DNA of 63,884 nt from Sphingomonadales bacterium UBA6174 (lineage in GTDB: Bacteria > Pseudomonadota > Alphaproteobacteria > Sphingomonadales > Sphingomonadaceae): assembly GCA_002422945.1 (NCBI GenBank), contig DITW01000091.1, positions 1 to 63,884 of the forward strand, given 5' to 3'. A program made the position numbers and the translations under genes. Below the pieces are notes generated by a model. That model ran no database searches. It saw only the letters and a list, made by a program, of their open reading frames with translations, and was not told the DNA's origin. Shown here piece by piece: positions 59,352 through 63,884 of this stretch (positions are counted from its first letter, which is position 1; each line of letters starts with the position of its first letter).

Positions 59352-60902
59352 TCAATCCTTGCGGCGATAGCCCGCAATCTCGATCGGCCTGCGATACCAA
59401 TGCCAGATCTCATCGCGCTGCTCTTTCATCACGGCAGGCAGGCCATCTTCAGGATCATAGGCATTGGACCCGGCGCGGATCGTCCAGATCGTCGGGATCC
59501 GGCGCGCCTTGGGGGTCGATGCAATGGCGCGTAATTCCGCCCGGGTAATGAGAACCGTGGCCGCGCTGCCGGTCGGATGCTGCCCCGCCACGCCCAAGGC
59601 CGGGACCGGGACCGGCAAGGGCCGCACGACATAGTCCAGCCCGCGATCACGCAATGCGCGGCCCAGCGGCAGCGCCGCCTCGTTTGGATAGGTCCAGATT
59701 TCATCGCCGGGCCGGATGCGGGCGCGCAACAGATCGGCAACCTCATACCAATTTTCCCAATAGGGACTGTGGCGGTTCCTGTAATTGACCTGCGCCATAT
59801 TGACCGCCAGCACCACAGCCGCGAGCAATAACAAGCGCCGCATCATCGCGCCATCCCGCCGCCATGGCCCGACCGCGCCCAATGCCATCAACAAGATCGC
59901 CGGGACCGCCACCGGGGTCAATGTGCGCGGCAGAAAGATTGGTGCGACCAGATAGGAAATCAAGGCGGCGATCAGCGGCGGCAACAAGGCGCACAGCAAC
60001 AAGGCGGATGCCGCGCGGAACGATTGGCGCCGCAGCCAGTTCTGCACAAAGCCCGCGACCATCAGCAACAGCATGAGCGCCAACGCGGCCATGCCTTGCA
60101 GCGACCAGAGCGCGAGGATCGTATTGCCGATGCGGGTCGGGTCGAAGGTCAGCCATGTTTTAGCAATCCAACCATGGCTTTGCTGCGCGAGGATCAACAG
60201 GCCCGGCAACCACAGGATCGCCACGAGCGCATGGCCGAGGATCACTTTGGTCCATTCCGCCCGTGACCAGCGCCATGGCGACAGCAAAACGACCCCGCTC
60301 AATGTCAGCGTGACCGCATAAATCACGCCAAGATTATGGAGCCACAACAAAGCCAACAGGCTGGCGAGATAGGGCAGTAGCACGCGCCAACCGATGCGCC
60401 TGCCCCGCTCCCGCGCGTCCGCAATATGGAACATGCAGGCGATGCTGCAAGCATAGACGAAGATCAGCCATGGATAGGGCCGCACTTCGCGGCTCATCTC
60501 CACCAGCGATGGCGACAGCGCCGCGAGCAATAGCGCCACCAACAACAGCCGCGTGCGCGAGGCTGCGTCCAGCCGGATCAGCCGCGCCAATGCCGCGCCC
60601 GCCGCCAGCACCGCCCCCAGCGCCAGCATCCCGCCGATCACGCCAAAGCTGCGCAATGCGATCAGGCTATCGCCCGCCAATAAGGTCCAGCCGTGGAGCA
60701 ACGAATAATAAACCGGCGGGTGCGTTTCATATTGCGGCACGACCGTCCACAAGAAGCGCAGGTCATGCGCGGCGGCAAAGGCGCTATAGGCCTCGTCCAG
60801 CCATAAGGGCTTAAGGCTGATGTTGACGGTGCGCAGCCACAGGCCCAGCCCCGCCAGCAACAATATGCCAAGGATCAGCCACGCCGTCCGTCTTACAGCC
60901 AT
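59352..60902 (-). CDS. Polytopic glycosyltransferase (GT39/ArnT-like) membrane protein
   Basis: 516 residues with roughly eleven hydrophobic spans. The extracytoplasmic loop LKPLWLDEAYSAFAAAHD contains the Asp-Glu pair typical of lipid-linked GT39/ArnT-type transferases, and HPPVYYSLLHGW is another family landmark. A soluble C-terminal domain follows. It probably moves a sugar from a polyprenyl phosphate to an envelope acceptor. The ATG at 60902 overlaps the end of murI by ten bases; upstream in-frame codons lie inside murI. Confidence 0.85.
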   Translation of the reverse strand: MAVRRTAWLILGILLLAGLGLWLRTVNISLKPLWLDEAYSAFAAAHDLRFLWTVVPQYETHPPVYYSLLHGWTLLAGDSLIALRSFGVIGGMLALGAVLAAGAALARLIRLDAASRTRLLLVALLLAALSPSLVEMSREVRPYPWLIFVYACSIACMFHIADARERGRRIGWRVLLPYLASLLALLWLHNLGVIYAVTLTLSGVVLLSPWRWSRAEWTKVILGHALVAILWLPGLLILAQQSHGWIAKTWLTFDPTRIGNTILALWSLQGMAALALMLLLMVAGFVQNWLRRQSFRAASALLLCALLPPLIAALISYLVAPIFLPRTLTPVAVPAILLMALGAVGPWRRDGAMMRRLLLLAAVVLAVNMAQVNYRNRHSPYWENWYEVADLLRARIRPGDEIWTYPNEAALPLGRALRDRGLDYVVRPLPVPVPALGVAGQHPTGSAATVLITRAELRAIASTPKARRIPTIWTIRAGSNAYDPEDGLPAVMKEQRDEIWHWYRRPIEIAGYRRKD

Positions 60903-61729
60903 GCGATGTCTTCCAGTCCAAATGCCGCAAGATTGGCATGCATATCGGGCGGTATCTCCATCGGCGCGGTCAACACCATGATGCCCGCGCCCGGATGTGC
61001 GGGCCAGCTTTGGCCTTGGGTCAAATGCGCGATGCGGCGCGCGATGCCCGCCGCGCCATCCACGAAATGGAGCGGCTGGGGCGCGGCTTCCGCCAGCTCT
61101 TCCGCCACCAGCGGGAAATGGGTGCAAGCGAGCACCACCACATCCATGTTTTCACCCTGCGGCTGGCCGATCAGGCCATCGAGGATCGCGCGATAGGCTT
61201 TGGTCGCATCCACCGGGGGCGGCGCGCCGCGCAGCTTGGCCTCGGCAAGTTCGACCAGCCGGGCCGACCCATAACGCAGCACCGTGCAATCAGCCCCGAA
61301 CTCGGCAGAAAGATTGTCGACATAGGGCTGGCGCACCGTAGCTTCGGTGCCCAGCACGCCGATCACGCGCTTTTGCGACAATGCGGCAGCGGGCTTGATC
61401 GCCGGAACGGTGCCGACCACCGGCACCTCCAAAGCGGCGCGGACATGGGCGAGCGCAATCGTCGAGGCGGTATTGCACGCAATGACAATCAGGCGCGGGC
61501 GATAACGTTCCGCCAATCGGCCCAGCAGCACCGGCACCCGCGTCGCGATTTCGGCCTCGGTCCGCGTGCCATAAGGGAAATAGCCATTGTCCGCGACATA
61601 GACGACCGGCATCTGTGGTAGCAGGCGACGCGCCTCGGCCAGCACGGACAGCCCGCCCATGCCGGAATCGAAGAACAGCACCGGACGAATATCCGGTATC
61701 ATCACTTGCCCAGTTACGGTCCCAGTCAC
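60893..61729 (-). CDS. murI: Glutamate racemase
   Basis: 278 residues from 61729, or 269 from the internal ATG at 61702. MurI supplies D-glutamate for peptidoglycan. The motifs LFFDSGMGGLSVLAEARR, VIACNTASTIAL (first catalytic Cys) and VVLACTHFPLVAEEL (second catalytic Cys) are all intact. It overlaps the quinone oxidoreductase gene by four bases upstream and the GT39 gene downstream, so the three are one leftward operon. Confidence 0.96.
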   Translation of the reverse strand: MTGTVTGQVMIPDIRPVLFFDSGMGGLSVLAEARRLLPQMPVVYVADNGYFPYGTRTEAEIATRVPVLLGRLAERYRPRLIVIACNTASTIALAHVRAALEVPVVGTVPAIKPAAALSQKRVIGVLGTEATVRQPYVDNLSAEFGADCTVLRYGSARLVELAEAKLRGAPPPVDATKAYRAILDGLIGQPQGENMDVVVLACTHFPLVAEELAEAAPQPLHFVDGAAGIARRIAHLTQGQSWPAHPGAGIMVLTAPMEIPPDMHANLAAFGLEDIAWL

Positions 61730-62727
61730 GGCATCTCCAGCACAATTTTGCCGACATGGTCGCCCGCCTCCATCCGGGCGTGCGCTGCCGCCGCCTCGGC
61801 CAAGGGGAACACGCGGTCCATCACCGGACGCAACCGCCCGCCTTCGACATAAGGCCAGACCAGCCGATGCAATTCATCCGCGACCATGGATTTAAACGCC
61901 ACATTGCGCGCCCGCAGCGTCGATCCGGTCAACACATGCCGCCGCACCATCAATTGGCCGATGTTGATTTCCGCCTTGGCCCCGCGCTGAACCGCGATCG
62001 AGACGTGGCGGCCATCTTCGGCAAGGCATTTGAGATTGCGCGGCACATAATCGCCGCCGACCATATCCAGCACCGCCTGCACGCCCTTGCCATCGGTCAG
62101 TTGCAGCACTGTCTCGACAAAATCGCCGCTGTTGTAATTGATCGCATGATCGGCCCCGATGGCAATCGCGCGGGCGCATTTTTCATCCGATCCGCAGGTC
62201 ACGATCATCGTCAGGCCGAATAATTTGCCCAGCGTAATCGCCATGGTGCCGATGCCGCTCGTCCCGCCATGGACCAACACCCGGTCGCCTTCGACCACAT
62301 AAGCGCGTTCGAATAAATTGGTCCACACGGTGAACAAGGTCTCCGGCAGGGCAGCCGCCTCTGCCAAGGACAAAGTGACAGGAACAGGCAGGCATTGGCC
62401 CGCAGGCGCCACAGCATATTGGGCATAGCCGCCCCCGCCGATCAGCGCGCACATTTTCTGCCCCAGCAAGATAGTGTCCACCCCGGCGCCCAGCGCCACC
62501 ACTTCGCCCGCGATTTCCAGCCCCGGAATGCTCGGCGCCCCTTTAGGTGGCGGATACATGCCCCGGCGTTGCAGCACATCGGGCCTGTTCACCCCGGCAT
62601 AGGCGACGCGGATTAATACCTCTCCCGGCCCCGGCATTGGCACTGGCCGTTCAACCGGGATCAGCACATCCGGCCCGCCTGCCATTTCAGGGTCGATCGC
62701 CACCATTATTTCCGGCACGTTACGCAT
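61726..62727 (-). CDS. Zinc-independent NAD(P)H:quinone oxidoreductase (MDR family)
   Basis: 333 residues. VYAGVNRPDVLQRRGMYPPP-like RVAYAGVNRPDVLQRRGMYP and GLEIAGEVVALG mark the quinone oxidoreductase branch of medium-chain dehydrogenases; VHGGTSGIGTMAITLGKLFG is the nucleotide-binding motif. No catalytic zinc cysteines are present. It reduces quinones or enones with NADPH. The ATG at 62727 (MRNVPEIMVAI) is preferred; the frame is open to 62754. Confidence 0.88.
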   Translation of the reverse strand: MRNVPEIMVAIDPEMAGGPDVLIPVERPVPMPGPGEVLIRVAYAGVNRPDVLQRRGMYPPPKGAPSIPGLEIAGEVVALGAGVDTILLGQKMCALIGGGGYAQYAVAPAGQCLPVPVTLSLAEAAALPETLFTVWTNLFERAYVVEGDRVLVHGGTSGIGTMAITLGKLFGLTMIVTCGSDEKCARAIAIGADHAINYNSGDFVETVLQLTDGKGVQAVLDMVGGDYVPRNLKCLAEDGRHVSIAVQRGAKAEINIGQLMVRRHVLTGSTLRARNVAFKSMVADELHRLVWPYVEGGRLRPVMDRVFPLAEAAAAHARMEAGDHVGKIVLEMP

Positions 62728-62848
62728 ACAATGATTTCTCCTATGACCGAGCATTCAGGGATGATCATCAATCCCCATATGGCCGGTTCGGACACAAATG
62801 CTGCGGGCTTTATTGACTTGGGGGCGGGATCGGGTCAACTTCCAGCTG

Positions 62849-63049
62849 ATGGACATGGACGATTTTTTACGCAGCCGCCCCGATGATCCGCTGGCACTTT
62901 TGTGCCGTCAGGATCTCGATCCGCTGTCGGTCGATGAATTAGAGGCCCGCATGGAGATCCTCGCCGCGGAAATCGAGCGCAGTCGCGCACGCCTGAACCG
63001 GGCGCGGGATCATCGCAGCTCTGCCGATGCACTCTTCCGAAAAACTTGA
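62849..63049 (+). CDS. DUF1192-family small protein
   Basis: 66 residues. MDMDDFLRSRPDDPLALLCR, LDPLSVDELEARMEILAAEI and a coiled helix to the end match the alphaproteobacterial DUF1192 family, of unknown function. The ATG at 62849 or 62855 fits the family's usual start; the frame is open from 62798. It lies 57 bases ahead of clpA. Confidence 0.85.
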   Translation: MDMDDFLRSRPDDPLALLCRQDLDPLSVDELEARMEILAAEIERSRARLNRARDHRSSADALFRKT

Positions 63050-63106
63050 ACGTCCCTCTTGTGCTCGACACGGGCGCACCTGATATTGGTCGCAAGGAGT
63101 AATTTT

Positions 63107-63884
63107 ATGCCATCCTTTGCACGTGCGCTTGAAGAAACCCTGCATAACGCCCTTGGCGCCGCTTCGCAGCGTCATCATGAATATGCGACTCTCGAACATC
63201 TGCTGCTCGCGCTGACCGATGATGAGGATGCGGCGCAGGTCATGGTGGCCTGTGGCGTGGACCTCGATGAGCTGCGCAACGCGGTCACCCATTATCTCGA
63301 TACCGAGCTTGAAGCCCTGAAAGGCAGCAAGGACACGACGCCGTCCCCCACCAGCGGGTTCCAGCGCGTTGTCCAGCGCGCGATCCTGCATGTCCAATCC
63401 TCTGGCCGCGATGAAGTGACCGGGGCGAATGTGCTGGTCGCCTTGTTCTCGGAACGCGAAAGCTATGCCGTCTATTTCCTGCAACAACAGGATATGAGCC
63501 GCCTCGACGCCGTCAGCTTCATCTCGCATGGCGTCGGCAAAAACGGTATGACGCCGGTCGAACCGCGCGAAGTCAAGGGCGCGGAAGACGACAAGACGCC
63601 CAAGCAGGACAATAAGAACAAGCAGGAAAGCGCGCTCGACCAATATACGGTCAACCTCAATGAAAAGGCGCGGCGCGGCAAGGTCGATCCGTTGATCGGT
63701 CGCGGACCGGAGGTGGATCGCACGATCCAGATCCTGTGCCGCCGGTCGAAGAACAACCCGCTTTATGTGGGCGAACCGGGCGTGGGCAAAACCGCGATTG
63801 CCGAAGGTCTTGCCCGCAAGATCATCGAAGGCGATGTGCCGGATGTATTGAAAGAAGCCGTGATCTATTCGCTCGATATGGGCG
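63107..63884 (+). CDS. clpA: ATP-dependent Clp protease ATP-binding subunit ClpA (partial, 3' end outside window)
   Basis: From an ATG at 63107, with AAGGAG eight bases before, the frame stays open to the window end (259 residues). The N-domain (MPSFARALEETLHNALGAAS, EYATLEHLLLALTDDEDA) binds ClpS; a charged linker with KGAEDDKTPKQDNKNKQESA follows; then the first AAA+ domain with NLNEKARRGKVDPLIGR and Walker A LYVGEPGVGKTAIAEGLA. ClpA unfolds N-degron and other substrates for ClpP. clpS is not seen upstream. Confidence 0.96.
   Translation, partial: MPSFARALEETLHNALGAASQRHHEYATLEHLLLALTDDEDAAQVMVACGVDLDELRNAVTHYLDTELEALKGSKDTTPSPTSGFQRVVQRAILHVQSSGRDEVTGANVLVALFSERESYAVYFLQQQDMSRLDAVSFISHGVGKNGMTPVEPREVKGAEDDKTPKQDNKNKQESALDQYTVNLNEKARRGKVDPLIGRGPEVDRTIQILCRRSKNNPLYVGEPGVGKTAIAEGLARKIIEGDVPDVLKEAVIYSLDMG

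Overview
The window is chromosomal DNA of a GC-rich alphaproteobacterium, most likely a member of the Sphingomonadales. This rests on the protein sequences and their company: an alphaproteobacterial DUF2093 protein, a DUF1192 protein just upstream of clpA, a PA0069-type radical SAM protein, a DUF2946/TonB receptor/PepSY cluster, and a complete isobutyryl-CoA to 3-hydroxyisobutyrate (valine) branch. No lineage marker gene such as rRNA is present, so the placement is inference. I saw no tRNA, rRNA or CRISPR array.

Layout. 1-13 kb: an RGG-rich cold-shock protein (cut by the window start), 3-hydroxybutyrate dehydrogenase, argJ, a GST, purD and xseA (divergent, with start codons sharing one CATG), a DUF2093 protein, an M23 peptidase, a secreted nuclease, queE-queC, hisN, glnE and bcp. 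13-18 kb: a second M23 peptidase, sppA, a GNAT acetyltransferase, a radical SAM protein and a LysR regulator. 19-25 kb: valine catabolism, with an EutE/SauS-like acylating aldehyde dehydrogenase, isobutyryl-CoA dehydrogenase, 3-hydroxyisobutyryl-CoA hydrolase, enoyl-CoA hydratase and mmsB, then a PhnA-domain protein and a REP doublet. 25-28 kb: an outer-membrane factor and an HlyD-family adaptor without an inner-membrane pump.

28.85-36.45 kb: a 7.6-kb integrative element sits inside comM. The left comM piece begins just before its Walker A motif and the right piece ends exactly where the left one resumes. Both junctions share ACC, and joining them rebuilds a 502-residue ComM. Bringing the element ends together makes a symmetric site with 12-bp arms (11 of 12 matching). 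The element encodes a large serine recombinase, a small serine recombinase behind a perfect inverted repeat, a BRO-N-like protein with a repeated C-terminal motif, a coiled-coil protein coupled to tiny ORFs, two matching CxxC...CxxC small proteins, a four-cysteine secreted protein, a small membrane protein, a YjzC-like protein and an unknown. There are no structural phage or conjugation genes. It also has repeated intergenic motifs (TGAGTTGAG; CCGGGGCCT hairpins). It is the most novel part of the window.

37-64 kb: an M2 peptidase, a hydrolase, an Rrf2 regulator, mscL, ubiG, the PepSY/TonB/DUF2946 metal-uptake cluster, a lone ParA-like ATPase, a glycosyltransferase, murA, a CDF transporter, pdxH, a DnaJ-like protein, a YihY-family protein, fabI, aroC, secG, a 745-base AT-rich dyad-containing region before dnaA, then dnaA, apt, an MTA/SAH nucleosidase, a GntR regulator, a membrane glycosyltransferase, murI, a quinone oxidoreductase, a DUF1192 protein and the start of clpA.
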